The notes under the pieces: model-generated | What the model saw: only the letters and a program-made list of their open reading frames with translations | The model's database searches: none | What the model was told of the DNA's origin: nothing | Assembly: GCF_041381155.1 (NCBI RefSeq) | Contig: NC_091145.1 | Span: forward strand, 36,533,882-36,597,881 | DNA from: Argopecten irradians | Taxonomy: Eukaryota; Mollusca; Bivalvia; Pectinida; Pectinidae | Reading direction: 5' to 3' | Length of the DNA: 64,000 bases | Shown: positions 1-13,367 of the stretch, piece after piece | Layout: each line of letters opens with the position of its first letter | How positions within the stretch are numbered: the stretch's first letter is position 1 | Program-made: the position numbers and the translations under genes

Positions 1-1800
1 TACATACCTGTATATTAATTAGACTATCAGAACTATGTACCTGTAAATTAATTAGATTATCAGAACTACGCACCTGTATATCAGTATTGATCTCATTTGG
101 ATCCCTTTTCACTATATCAACTAGTATTCCTTGTTCGGCCATTGTGATTAAATCTGCACATGTAATATCTTAATGTGCCCGATGTTGATCAGAACTTCCC
201 TTTTATACATCCGTCTCGGGTGCAAATGTTCACGGCATCTTAACATGAACAATGCATTGCTTATGCAAATCACATGTAACCTTATTAAGTCCTCTACGAG
301 TGCAGTTGACTTATCGACAAAGGAAGAATAGGGCACTGTTGTAATAAAATTGCATAATATTACTTCTTGTTCTCAGCGAAAAAATAATGCTTAAAAACCG
401 AAAGTTTTAAGATGATTTGTAGAAACGATAACTTGATTGATTACTTAAAACATTTAGTCTCGGATTAAGAACATTTGTATAAAGAGCGTCCCGAAAAATA
501 AAGGTAACAGTGATCAAATCCATTAGTCTTATGCTTATTCAAACTAACTGGGGTGACATTTGTAGCTGTTTTACAATTAACAGTTATTATTATCATAAAA
601 CAATTAATAGTGATGGTATATTTGTATTTTAATAAATTATGAAACAGTAAATGTCGGTGAACCTCACAACCATCCAAATATCAGAAAAACCGTTACAGTT
701 TTGACAATATCATGAATCTGTCATATTAACAAGAGGCATTATAAAATTATTTTACGAAGGAATGAAAACATTCATGTAAGACACCTTCATAAAAATCAAC
801 ATTGAATTCATTCAGCTTCTGGATATCACCTTCATTGCATTTTCATTCTGTATGTATTTTTTTATGATGCTAAATATATATATATCAATTATGGACCCCT
901 GTTCAGGTCCATATGGTGTTATATCTCCCGTGTAGAACTACGCCCTCGGTCATTATTTAAAATTCTACAAGGGTGGTGTAACACCATACGGACCGAAGCA
1001 ATTTTGTAGTAAATTTGTCTTAGTGTGAAAAAGTAACCTAGTGGCCATATAAGTGCCACATTATTTGATAAATAACTAAATTTTGATAATACATACAAGA
1101 AGCTGAATTTTGTGAGTGAACTACATATAGGTGAACTTGAAAAGAATTGAAGCGAGTACAGCATAATTCATTTCTTTGTATCTTACGTGTCAATGTAAAC
1201 TTTTGTAGAGCTATACAAACATGGTATTTGATCTTGGAAGCATGAATCGTTCTTACACTTTTCTTTCGTTGTGTTTGAATAACATAGGAAAGTTAAGTCC
1301 TGTTGCTATGGTCTGAGATTTCTTTTGCTAACATTTGTGGTTTCAGTCTTATTGGTGGGACGCCATATAGGGCTATAATAGTAACTCCCAATACGGATTT
1401 CTACGTTTCTTATTTAAATTGGTATAAAACACTATCTAGATCTATTCATCAAAACCTATTATCAAAACAAATGGGAAAGGATTATTAAGAATACTAGATT
1501 AGCCACGATTGAGGAAAGTGCATTTTTCGGTTGGGTTGAGGACAGGGTATTTTGTTACTCGCTGGCTGTAAGAAACATCTCTAAGCAACCTAATATGCTA
1601 TATCATGACATGATCTGTTTATAGGCAAATGGTTGAATATGCAATTAGTATTGATTAAAGGAAAGTTCATTTTAAAGATGTATCATATATATTTAACGTG
1701 TCTCCAATAGCCGTGTGACTCTTCTTAATGTTGTAAAAGTTAGTTTCATCAGGCGACATATAGTCCAGGAATTTTATATCTCATTCCTAGTCTAGTTTGC
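1..1800. other. gene-free left edge
   Basis: No coding exon is recognised. The short open frames are of a length expected by chance in A+T-rich DNA and have no family motif. The only structure seen is the inverted repeat at 906-994. The last few hundred bases may be the start of caveolin repeat unit A, but similarity to units B and C only becomes clear from about 1800. Confidence 0.5.
906..994. repeat. imperfect inverted repeat (hairpin)
   Basis: Arms at 906-937 and 963-994 (about 32 bp each) pair with a few mismatches around a 25-bp centre. The outer ends read GGTCCATATGGTGTTA and its near complement TAACACCATACGGACC. This could be a small foldback or MITE remnant; no target duplication was identified. 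Confidence 0.6.
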
Positions 1801-4800
1801 GCTGCATTAAAAAAGTTCTGAAACATTCTCTCCGCCCCTTCCCCCCCCCCATATACTAAAAAATAATATAATATTTTATCTTTCATTACACATTATATAT
1901 TTCTAAACAAAATATATACTATTTTATCTGTTACAACGACAATAAACACCCATACCATTCATCCATATGGAAATTCGTCATATAAATAGTTTCTTGACAT
2001 CAGGCCCTCACTATATTAATGTTCATCTTCCCTCGGTTACATGGGGAAAGACTGTCAATTTTTTCATAAGATTTCCAATAATGAATAGTACTTAATTAAA
2101 CAACCTTATTTTATTAAAAGTATAATGAATCCTGTCAAAAGTGAGAATTGCGTGAGTGAAATTTGTGGTCCAAGATTTCTTTGTTTCTAGTCAACTGAGG
2201 TTAGAAATTCAATACTAATTTTGCCAGTTGATGAGTAAGGACTAAAATGAGAGATCGCATTTCACTTTATCAATTATACTTTGGATCAGGATATATTTAC
2301 ACTTTAGAAGTATTAAAACTAAAAATATCACAAATTGCTTAATTCAAACTGGCATAGGAGTTATATTCCATACGAATTGAAGTACACGGGGCGATGGTTA
2401 TGAGATCCAGAGTATGAGCCTTGAAAAGTTAATTGATGGACACTGTAGGTTTGGTTGAAAGTAGGTCTCGTCTCAGATGTGACATTGCGATTCATCACAT
2501 TTTATCCGTCTGTATAATACTATTTCACATTTTGTCAAGATGTATATATATGAAAAGGCAGTATTTCCAACGCATAAACAAACTTCCTTTTCACATATTT
2601 TTTATTTTTTATCTTTTTAATCAAATTTTGGTTAATTCTATAAACCAGAGCAATATAAATGTTTCAATGTAAAGAAAGGCTAATTATGCAATTCCGCGAC
2701 TTCCGTCCGCTATATTGCGTGACCCGCGTGTCAACAATGGACAGTCCTGTTTGACCCCTCCACCATTGTTAGATAAATTATTGCACGGAATCGCCCAGGG
2801 TCCTGGGCGTGAATGGAGCTAGTTTTGACACGGTACTGCTTGGTGATATATTTTTTGTTCTTACTTTTTTTTGTTCCTGTCCATCGGTATTTAATGTGAA
2901 ATTTAATATTTATATCAAGCACTATTGCTCTGCTATTATATTCACGGATACAAGTATGATAGGAAAACATCCAACCTATTTTAGTTACTTAGTTAATAAC
3001 AATTATTAAGTAAAAATGTTCATATTCCTAGAAAGTGATTCCAAGATACAATAGGTTACATTATTCAGACAATTAAATTTTCATCTCGACAGAACAACTT
3101 TGCAGAATTGACATGTATAAACCATGAAAGGTTATGAATATTAACATTTTTGTTTATTAGCTTCTTGAGCAATTCAGAGGATAACATGGCCTACGAAGAT
3201 GATCTATTACTAAAAATTAATATGAATTATATTTTAAACGCAATATCAATTAGTCCTATAGTTACAAGTTATAGGTCGGGATCAACTGTGTAAAGCACGA
3301 AGATAAGTACTAATATTGAATATTACACAGTGCGAGGTTTAACGGGATTACTTTTTGATATATATTATTAATCACAATTTGTTATAGGTGTTTTTTTGTT
3401 TTGAATAGTTTATGTTGTCTTTAATATATCCAAAGAAACACAATTTAACAAAGCGTGTGACAATAAATGTCAATGCTTATTTAATGTCTTTAATAAATGT
3501 CATTAATGTATTTAATGTGTTATTTAAATATGCATAGTCATTTACTACGTCATTAGACTATTGGGAACAGATTCACGTCGTTTCTCTACAAAAACTATGA
3601 CGTTTTTTGTTCACAAACAGATGACGGTAAAAATCAATACTGACGCCGTTAAAAAATGACATATAATCTTACACCTGTCTAATATGTCCAAATGGGAATA
3701 TTAAATGCTTTGTAGAATAGTTATAAATCTGTTAGAAAACATACTGGTCCTTTCAAATTGGGGCTGTTATGGAATAATTTCACATCAGCGCGTCATGTTG
3801 GCAATCATATCTGTACAAAAAAATGCAGTTTACACACGGCAGTAAACAAACAAAAAAATTAAAAACATTCCTTATATTTTACATTTCCGCGACCGACCAT
3901 TTTCATTTGAATTTAGTGTTCCAATGAAATAAATCCTTCGATTTTTTCAACCTTTATAGGTACATTGATGGAACAGCTGAGTATTTTGATGGGAATCGCG
4001 AAACAGCTGGCTCCTATTTGGCGGGAACATGTGCCAAGTTCCGGGAGTAAATAAAATATAGTTCCACAATAACTTTATCGTATCATTTTTTAATCCATTT
4101 AAATTCCATATGTTTTCATTTTTTTTTCTCATTTTGAATAGTAACACAATGCTTCCTATTGCAATTCAAACTGATGTTGATATCGAACCTTTGTTATGGC
4201 ATATATTTTGGCCCTAACTGGACTGCGCACTTCACATAAGTGCTGCGGCGGAAGTCAGTGTTTGGTTTGTGTTCTTGCGCAACAGCCCCTCTGCGTTTAC
4301 ACAAGTGTAAACGATTGCACGGTTAGTACAGTTTTTATATAGGAAATTGAAAACGGAAATGTAATTATTATCTTAAATGATAAATAATGTGTGTACACAA
4401 TCATTTAACATACATCGTATTTATTACAGAGTTAAGGTAGATTGGTTGTTGCCGACAGTCATCACATGAATCCCTCCAATTAATGAAATATATTATAAAA
4501 TTCCATAGTATCTATTAAAAACAGTCGATTATAAATAACAAAAAATACACACTTGCCAGTAAGTATTCCAATCAACTGAATTCAGAGGGTCGTATCGGCC
4601 TCTTAATTTATGCCTTACAAATGGTTCAGTTTGTCCAAACAAGAGTGGAGTGTTGTTAGTTCAATTTTACATATCACCTGATTGTCATTTCTTGTTTATA
4701 GTATTGTTACCGAAGTCATAGCACCGATTGTTTCACAGAGAGGAGCGAGGCAGCACTGGATACAAGTTCCAAGAAAGCGCTGACAATACACCCAGCATGA

Positions 4801-5870
4801 TGGTGTGGACTTTGAGGGCTGGTGGTACAAGGGCACCATACCATCTCGAAGGTAATCATGGGCGAACTCACATCCCCAGTATAACGCGATACAAATTCCA
4901 CAACAGGGTACTCATGAACTTGTAGCAGCAGTTCTTCCCGCAGGTGAAACATTTGTAGCCTGTTTGTCCACACGCAGCATCTCACCACATACTATGGACA
5001 GTTTCCCGGTTCCCCAACGGACATCCTCCAAATGCTACAACATGCAAAAGACAAGGTCTCACCCTTTGACTAATTGTCCTGTGTATTTACATCAGTGCGT
5101 TGCCAACAACACAGCGCTTCTAGTTAGAATTTATTTGAAAGGCGGGGGCGGGGGGGCGACACACAGTTTAGTAGCAGTTTTATATTTCGTCGTATTGTGT
5201 TTTTTCATATAGTCGCGTTTACACCTGAATTCCGAATTGACATTCCTCGACACACCCATTAGCTGAAGCACGATTCACTTCAAGAGTGAGAAATCCAGTC
5301 GAACTTTGATAAACGCTACCTTCGTCTATATAAGTATTCGTATATAATAACTGACGGAAACATCCAGTGTGCCGCCTCTCTGTACAGACTACGACATTTC
5401 CAGAATCTTTGACGATTATTAACAGAGTTTATGATACTCCCAGGGGAACCCTGGGAAAACCGTTTGAGTGTGACAGTTCGCTTATAGATACTAAAACGAA
5501 ATCAACATGATTCACATATATAGATACCAATATAAAAACAGAAGGGGAAAACAGTAGAATAAAGTAATAGAAACGCACCTGAGATGATTCATTGAGGTTG
5601 TTGGGATCCCTCCTATCCAGATCGACTTCTTGTTGTTGTTCCGCCATGTTGTAGTCCGAGTAAGTGATCTCTATGAGACTAAGGGTATGTTTTTTCTACC
5701 AATGGCACTTTTAATTACATGGCAACTTAAGGAAGATAGGCGGTGCCAGGTTTGGAAGTCCAAATGTTACGTTTCTTTGATTGGTCGCTATCTTATTACT
5801 ATTTATGTTTAAATACCCTTGCCATTACTCAAATAACCCTATTATCTTTTTTGCGTGTTTAAAAAGAAAC
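1800..5870 (-). repeat. tandem unit A of the caveolin array (insertion-laden copy)
   Basis: This stretch aligns in order along its whole length with 6030-9950, including the 3' flank, exon 2, intron and exon 1 of a caveolin gene. Differences are dominated by extra bases of 1-8 nt in this copy, with few substitutions. Where unit C (9950-13400) can be compared, it agrees with unit B, so the extra bases belong to unit A. The region around exon 1 (5560-5820) is almost free of them. Confidence 0.8.
4685..5647 (-). pseudogene. caveolin copy A, exon 2 frame broken in this sequence
   Basis: Caveolin-family gene of two exons. Exon 1 (5579-5647) is intact and identical in coding sequence to copy B: 23 codons beginning MAEQQQEVDLDRRDPNN, followed by a GTGCGT donor. 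Exon 2 lies at about 4685-5040 and is recognisable over its whole length, but is about 23 bases longer than the 333 bases of all other copies. Roughly ten small length gains disturb the frame, for example near 4713, 4787, 4832, 4859, 4900, 4957 and 4970, and the acceptor site is altered near 5041. Few substitutions accompany them, which is odd for an old pseudogene and more like uncorrected read error or a very young dead copy. If correct as read, no caveolin is made here. Confidence 0.75.
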
Positions 5871-6918
5871 AAGTAATAAAATAGTAAACTGGTTTATAAA
5901 CATGTTTTTCTTTAAATGATAATAGACTATAGCGTATGTCAATGTAAGTATGTGCACTATTTATATCCGAGCTGTAAAGAAAGGAAAATGTACCATTCTG
6001 TTTTTCTCTTATCATTCCATTCTTTTCGTGCATTAAAAAGTTTGAACATTCTCTATATCTAACAATATATAATATTTTTCTTTCATTACACTTTTTATAT
6101 ATCTAACAATATATAATATTCCTCTTTCACGACACAACCCTACTATCATCCATATTGAATTCGTCCTTTCAATAGTTTTACATATGCCACTATATATGTT
6201 CGTTACATGAGGAAAGACTCTGACTATTTTCATAAGATTCCATAATGAATTACTAATTAAACACCTTATTTTTTCAAAGTAAATTATCCTGTCAAAGTGA
6301 AATTGCGGAGTGAATTTGTGTCCCCAGTTTTAGTCCTGAGAAGATAATCAATACAATTTGCAGTAAAGATAAGACTAAAATGCGAGTCGCATTCACTTAA
6401 CAATTTTACTTTGACAGGATAATTTACTTTTAAGTATTAATTAACATTATCAAAAATGTATAATACAACTGGAGGATTTATATTCCATACAATAGAAGTA
6501 CACGGTGCGATGGTTATGTATTAGAGTAAGGCTTGAAGATAATGAGGACTGAGGTTTGGTTGACAGTAGTCTCTCTCAGAATGCATTGCGATCCTCACAT
6601 TTTATCTCTGTAAACTACTTTCACAATTTTCAAGATTAATATTGAAAAGCGTATTTCCAACGCATAAAAAACTCTATCACATATATTTTTATATATTTTT
6701 ATAATCCAATTTGGTTATTCTAAACCAAGCAATATAAATGTTTCAAGTAAAGAAATGCAATTATCATTCGACGTCCGTCGCAATATTGCGTGACCCGCGG
6801 TCAACAATGGACAGTCCGTAAGCCACTGATAGAAATTAATGCGGGAATCGCAGGACCTGGGCGTGACTGGGCTGTTTTGCGTTACTGCTTGGTGATATTT
6901 CTTTTTGTTGTTTGTTTG

Positions 6919-6926
6919 TTTTTTTT

Positions 6927-6973
<47 letters not shown>

Positions 6974-6983
6974 TTTTTTTTTT
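6919..6983. repeat. long poly-T tract
   Basis: A run of T of more than 60 bases interrupted by a few G residues. The matching place in unit A (about 2848-2875) has only a short T-rich stretch, so the tract expanded in unit B or was shortened in unit A. The lysine-rich open frame on the complement is a by-product of this tract. Confidence 0.9.
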
Positions 6984-8330
6984 CCTGCATCGGATATTAA
7001 TGACATTTAATATTTCTTTCAAGCGTTTATGCTATTATATCACGGATACAAGTATTATTTGGGAAAATATCCAAACAAGATTATAACTTTTAATAACAAT
7101 TATCATATAATGATCCATTCATATAGTTATTCCAAATTCAAAGGATCAAACTATTCGCAATTAAATTTTCCTATTACGTTGTTCTTAAATATCAAAGAAA
7201 CACAATTTAACAAAGCGTGACAATAAATGTCAATGTATTTAATGTTTAAATAAATGTCATTAATGTATTTAATGTTTAAATATGCATCATTTACTACGTC
7301 ATTAGATTGGGAACAGATTCACGTCGTTTCTCTACAAAACTATGACGTTTTGTTCACAAACAGATGACGTAAAAATCAATACTGACGCGTTAAAAATGAC
7401 ATATAATCTACCCTGTAATATGTCCAAATGGAATATTAATGCATTGTAGAATAGTTAAATCTGTTAGAAAACATACTGGTCCTTTCAAATGGGGCTGTAT
7501 GAATATTTCACATCAGCGCGTCATGTTGAAATATCTGTACAAAAAATGCAGTTTACACACCAGTAAACAACAAAAAATTAAAAACATTCCTTATATTTAC
7601 ATTTCGACCGACCATTTCATTTGAATTTAGTGTTCCGTTGAAATAAACCTTCGTTTTTTCAACCTTATAGGATTGATGGAACAGCTGAGTAATTGATGGA
7701 ATCGCGAAACAGCTGGCTCCTATTTGGCGGGAACATGTGCCAAGTTCCGGGAGTAAATAAAATATAGTCCACAATAACTTTATCGTTTTTAATCCATTTA
7801 TTCCATATGTTTTCATTTTTTCATTTTGAATAGTAACACAATGCTTCCTATTGCATTCAAACTGATGTTGATATCGAACCTTTGTTATGGCATATATTTT
7901 GGCCTAACTGGATGCGCATTCACATAAGGGCGGAAGTCAGTGTTTTGGTTTGTGTTCTTGCGCAACAGCCCCTCTGCGTTTACACAAGTGTAAACGATTG
8001 CCCGGTTAGTAAGTTTATATAGGAAATTGAAAACGGAAATGTAAATATTATTAAAATGATAAATAATGTGTACACAATCATTTAACATATATCGTATTTA
8101 TTACAGATTGAAGGTAGATTGGTTGTTGCCGACAGTCATATGAATCCCTCCAATTATGAAATATATTATAAAATTCCATAGTATCTATTAAAACAGTCGA
8201 TATAAATACCACATGCCAGTAAGTATTCCAATCAACTGAATTAGAGGGTCGTATCGGCCTCTTAATGCCTTACAAATGGTTCAGTTTGTCCAAACAAGAG
8301 TGTTGTTAGTTCAATTACATATCACTGATG

Positions 8331-9734
8331 TCATTTCTTGTTTATAGTAATGTTACCGAAGCATAGCCCGATTGTTTCACAGAGAGGAGCGAGGCAGCAC
8401 TGGATACAAGTTCCAAGAAAGCGCTGACATACACCCAGCATGATGGTGTGGACTTTGAGGGCTGGGGTACAGCACCATACCATCTCGAAGGTAATCATGG
8501 CGAACTCACATCCCCAGTATAACGCGATACAAATTCCACACAGGGTACTCATGAACTTGTAGCAGCAGTTCTTCCCGCAGGTGAAACATTTGTAGCTGTT
8601 TGTCCACACGCAGTCAATACTATGGACAGTTTCCGGTTCCCCAAGAACATCCTCAAATGCAACCTGCAAAACAAGGTCTACCTTGATAATGTTGTGTATT
8701 ACATGGTGGTTGCACAAGCGCTTTAGTTAGATATTGCAACGATTACTGTTTAGCAGTTTTATTTCGCGGATGTTTTTTTCATATACGCGTTTTCACTGAA
8801 TTCCGAAAATTCTGAACACCAGTAACTGAGCATGATCACTCAAAGAGAAATCAGCGAACTTTGAAACGCTACCTTCGCTAATAAGTTTCGTATATAAAAC
8901 CGCGAAACATCGACGCCGCGCTGTACAGACTATGACATTTCAAGAATTTTGACGTTATTAAAATTATGAACTCCAGGAACCCTGGAGATGAAAACGTAAT
9001 ATTTCCAGTTCTTATAAGTGATGTGATATGAGTGGAAATTACTCTTTCATTTGCTAGGTGTGAATGATAGCGATATGCCTTCCGTGGAGTCACTTAATTA
9101 GGTAAGCCTCAAATTCACTTGATTTAGATATTTTTCGGATGAATTATCCCTATCCTCCATTCTTTCATAAAACGATAGTCTTCAACAGTTAAGGGTTAAC
9201 TTAAAATCGCTTAATTTATTCTTCAACGGTAATGGGTTAAAATCGCTTAATTTAAATCTTTATTTCGCGTTATTATAGACGTACATTGAAGGTTTAATAA
9301 AAAAGAAGAAAAACCTCTAGACTTCGGTTCAATGCCTTTCTTCATTCACAGGTTCTTCAGGCGGAATAGTTCTTTATTTGGCGTTAGTGTGATTGATGAC
9401 GTCATATATCACAGCAACGCCAAATAAACAACCATTTCGCCTGAAAACGCCTGTAAAGGTACAATGTAGAAGGCCTTGAAACGAAGTCGAGAGGGTTTTT
9501 TTTTATTTTTATTTTATTTATGTAAGTGTATATATACGTATAAAATCATATTACTCCAAATTGCTATTTTTTTTACAATTATATATATAATACTAAAACA
9601 CAATCAACACGTTGTACTTAGATACCAATATAAATACAGAAGGAGGGAAAGTAATAGAAACGCACCTGAGATGATTCATTGAGGTTGTTGGGATCCCTCC
9701 TATCCAGATCGACTTCTTGTTGTTGTTCCGCCAT
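8331..9734 (-). CDS. caveolin (copy B, 133 aa)
   Basis: Membrane protein of the caveolin family, scaffold of caveolae and related membrane domains. CDS joins exon 1 (9666-9734, 23 codons) to exon 2 (8331-8663, 110 codons plus TGA) across a phase-0 intron of 1002 bp with a GT donor and AG acceptor. Exon 1 carries DLDRRDPNNLN, like the vertebrate DLVNRDPKHLN. Exon 2 opens with VAFEDVLGEPE (vertebrate FEDVIAEP signature), then DCVWTNSYKCFTC at the scaffolding domain, a hydrophobic hairpin (about residues 58-92 of the whole protein) and a C-terminal segment ending NITINKK. Sixteen cysteines fall in the 110 residues of exon 2, some replacing scaffold aromatics. Start chosen by homology among copies and the caveolin tail length. 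The intron is longer than in sister copies because of a MITE at 9300-9505. Length is short relative to human CAV1 (178 aa), close to CAV3 (151 aa). Confidence 0.94.
9300..9505. mobile_element. MITE with long inverted ends in caveolin B intron
   Basis: Two imperfect arms of roughly 75-90 bp pair: 9311-9384 (starting AAACCTCTAGACTTCGG, ending TTGGCGTT) with 9415-9503 (starting AACGCCAAATAAAC, ending GAAGTCGAGAGGGTTT). The 30-bp centre holds TGATGACGTCATATATC. No coding capacity. The copy A intron lacks about 550 bases present around this place, so this element and its flank were gained by B or lost from A after the duplication. Confidence 0.75.
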
Positions 9735-12445
9735 GATGTAGTCCGAGTAAGTGATCTCTATGAGACTAGGGATATGGTTTTACTTCCTATGGCACTTTTA
9801 ATTACATGGCAACTTGAGGTAGATAGGCGGTGCCAGGTTTGGAAGTCCAATGGTTACGTTTCTTTGATTGGTCGCTATCTTATTACTATTTATGTTTAAA
9901 TACCCTTGCCATTACTCAAATATCCCTATTATCTATCTTGTGTAGTACACTCGTAGTAAAATAGTAAAATGGTTTATAAATGCTATAGAGGAAAATAGAC
10001 AATAGCGTATATCAATACACCATGTATATCAGAGCTGTAAAGAAAGCATTATGTACCATTCTTGTTGTCATTCTTTGCAATACGTGCATTAAATAGTGTG
10101 CACAGTTTATGTATCGAACATTACGCGCATCTAATAGTCTGAACGCTCTATATATTATACAATTATAGCATTTTGATGAGGTCGATATGTGTTTCAATTT
10201 TACCAAGAAAAATTTCGACAAAGGACGTAGTCCGAGGTTGATATTTTTTCTTTGGTAAAAAAAACCATGCATCGACCGAATTCAAAAATGCTACAAAATG
10301 TTTTACTATTTGAAATGGTTTTTCTTTACAAGCATTAAAAGACATAAAATTGCTCTCATAGTTTCTCAATGTCCGATTAACGACGTGTATACATTGTAGC
10401 TTATATTACTGTCTTAATAAAAGCACCGTCCTTACGTGTATCATAATTACATCTTTGTTTTTGTAGCTTCGAACTTGTTTAAAATTTTCATTTCTCATCA
10501 AAACTACCGGCAGAAAGGCAAAATCATCTGTCTATCATTTACTGTTTGACGAAAATTTGTTACCAACAAAATCGGCATCTTAGAAATGCTTAATTTATCA
10601 ACGTTATAATACATGTCGCATTCAAACGCTTAAATGACTTCGACGCTTTGATGCACTGAATCGGGATATCTCTATCTATTTATAGACAGATCGGTCAATC
10701 AACTTTTTCCTATCAACTTTTATCAGTCGATCATTGTTTAATAGGGGGTTACGTGGGGTACCGACGTCCAATGAGATTGTCGAGAAAAAAAAAATAAAAC
10801 AATATATAATATTCCTCTTTCATGACACAACCCTACCGTCATCCAATGAATTCGGCCTTATAGTAGTTTCGCATATGCCACTATTGCCAAAAGTCTGTTG
10901 TGATGTTTTGGCTTCCACAATAACGTAGCCCAAAGATATAAATGTCTGCTATTGTCAAATTTTCTATTTTGCCCTAACGATAAAAATGTTCGTTTTCATA
11001 AAGAAAACCTCTCGGACTGTTTTTATAAGATTCCATAATCAATTATTAAATAAGCATTAAGTAAGATTAAGAAGTATAATATTCCATATATGACACTATA
11101 TGATACAACAAAAAGAATTATCTTCCATGAAATAGTAGACGATGGTGATGGTGGTGGTTATGTAGAAAGGAAAAACCTTGAATGTAATGAGGACTGAAGT
11201 TTGGTTGCCAACAGTCTCTCATTGGATTCATTGCGGTCCTCACATTTTATCTCTGTAAACGGCTTTCTCAATTTTCAAGATTCTTGAAATTCAAAGCGTA
11301 TAAAGGACTCATGAAAAAGTCTTTTATATATATGTTATCAATTTTCTGTATTATCGTATTCTTATAAACGACGATAATTCAAGACAGAATCCAGTTTGAT
11401 CATATTAAAACATACAATATAGATGTTGTAAGTAGGCCTAAATACATACAATTTGCACACGACTTTTATTATTTTACTTTGCAATGTGTATAATAATATT
11501 GGTCCTGTCAGTTGTGTAATACACGTAGGTATAAATTATGATTGTAATTAAGACAACAAGGCGTCTAATCTAATACTTCCATAACTCCTTAACCGACTGA
11601 AGCAGCACTTTCTTCCACGTTGAAAACTAATAATTCGTATACGTCCGTTATATGTATTAAAAATGACATTCATTTGAGACGGTGTGAGGGTTCCAAAAAG
11701 AAACGAAATGGGAAATATATATTATCCCGAATAATAAAACATATAATCTTTGAAATTGTACGACAGCTTTAAGTTCTCAAAGTAATGAGTGACACCCGAT
11801 GTGTCACTAAGCAATGCGAGAACCAATAAAGTAATTTGTAATTATACTTTGACATACATTGGTGTATAGCATACATTTCACTACCTACATATTGAACCAC
11901 GTGGAATATGTAGATGGCTTAACGTTTGTTTCACACGAATGCATAGAGATGGTTTGGATATCAGATATGATATTAGTCTATAAAATATCCAACATCAATG
12001 TTAATCCAGTCACAGTAAGAACAGACTAATAACTTTCCAAAAGAAATAATGTCCCTTAAAACTATTGACGACTTTGGTTTTTAATAATGTTAACAAATAA
12101 CAAATTTGAAATGGTTTATTTCAAAAATAAACGAGATTTGTTGTGCATTTGGTATAAAAATGATAAACAATGTGTACAAGAATGTTTCAACATATACATT
12201 ATTATTTATCACAGATTGAAGGTAGATTGGTTGTTGCCTACATTCATTTAAATCCCTCTAGTTATGAAATATGTTATAAAATTCCATAGTACATATATTA
12301 AAACAATCGTTATAAAATAAATACCACATGCCAATTAGTATTTCAATTAACTGAATCAGAGGGTCATATCGGCCTCTTTATGCCTTACAAATGTTTCAGT
12401 TTGTCCCAACGAGAGTTTTGTCAATTCAATAACATATCACTGAAG

Positions 12446-13306
12446 TCATTTCTTCGTTATAGTAATGTTACTGAAGCATAGTCCAATCGTTTCACAGAGA
12501 GGAGCGAGGCAGCACTGGATACAAGATCCAAGGAATCGCTGACATATACCCAGCATGATGGTGTGGACTTTGAGGGCTGGGGTACAACACCATACCATCT
12601 CGAAGGTAATCATGGCGAACTCACATCCCCAGTATAACGCGATACAGATCCCACACAGGGTACTCATGAACTTGTAGCAGCAGTTCTTCCCGCAGGTGAA
12701 ACATTTGTAGCTGTTGGTCCACACGCAGTCGATGCTGTGGTTAGTTTCCGGTTCCCCAAGGACATCTTCAAATGCGACCTATGGAAACAAGATATCACAA
12801 ATAAAGTGAATGATAATATCATTAATCGGTACATCTTAGGAAATTCAACTGATATGTGTTGGTTTCAAAGAAACGACATTAAAGCCTTTCCAGTTCTGTT
12901 TAGAAATTATCGTACTTGTCTATATACAAAACGCAATTAAAATGTGTCTGATTACATAGAAAAGTCTTTAACTTTTTCGTTTTGAAACAAGATACTTATT
13001 GCGTAATAAGCATATTATTTTATTTCATAACCTAAGTTATCTCGTTATAACAAGGTAAATTTGTACCTTCTTCATGATACCAAACTAACTTAACCTCGTT
13101 ATACCAATAGAAGTTATCTCGTTATAACAAGATAGCATTTCTTTTTCCGTAAAATAACATATTTCATAAATTTCATAAAGCATATAAATGATTTTTTGGT
13201 TAATTTTCAGAAGCATTAAGATCCAGCAAATACAGTAACTTACCCCGATAGTGCTATTAAGGGAGTTGGGGTCCCTATTGTCAAGGTCAACTTGTTGGTC
13301 CGACAT
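12446..13306 (-). CDS. caveolin (copy C, 131 aa)
   Basis: Caveolin-family scaffold protein. CDS joins exon 1 (13244-13306, 21 codons, MSDQQVDLDNRDPNSLN) to exon 2 (12446-12778, 110 codons plus stop) over a 465-bp phase-0 intron with a strong GTAAGT donor and a CATAG acceptor. Exon 2 begins VAFEDVLGEPETNHSIDC, carries the cysteine-modified scaffolding segment, then the membrane hairpin (LCGICIALYWGCEF to VWCC) and ends NITITKK. Sixteen cysteines in exon 2. The N-tail is two residues shorter than copies A and B. A TATA-like box lies 54 bp upstream of the start. Exon 2 is nearly identical to that of copy D although the introns do not align, which suggests conversion between copies. Confidence 0.94.
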
Positions 13307-13359
13307 GCTGGTGTCTGTGTGGATGTTACCTATGTGGTAGTAATACTGAGCTATGTGTG

Positions 13360-13367
13360 TTATATAG
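13360..13367 (-). promoter_or_regulatory. TATA-like box of caveolin C
   Basis: On the minus strand the sequence reads CTATATAA, 54 bp before the copy C start codon. The position is plausible for a core promoter with a short leader; not supported by transcript data. Confidence 0.4.

Larger units (their letters stand above)
5870..9950 (-). repeat. tandem unit B of the caveolin array
   Basis: About 4 kb unit that begins just upstream of the copy A promoter region and ends just upstream of copy B. Its start (from about 5875, with GTTTATAAA and a run matching AGAGCTGTAAAGAAAG) recurs at about 9960-10040, the start of unit C. The stretch 6050-8330 without coding sequence is the 3' flank of copy B and holds the poly-T tract at 6919-6983 and otherwise nothing recognisable. 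Confidence 0.8.

Noticed and set aside
6715-7086. Lysine-rich and phenylalanine-rich open frames over the poly-T tract
   Set aside because: Both are translations of a homopolymer run in an intergenic part of unit B.
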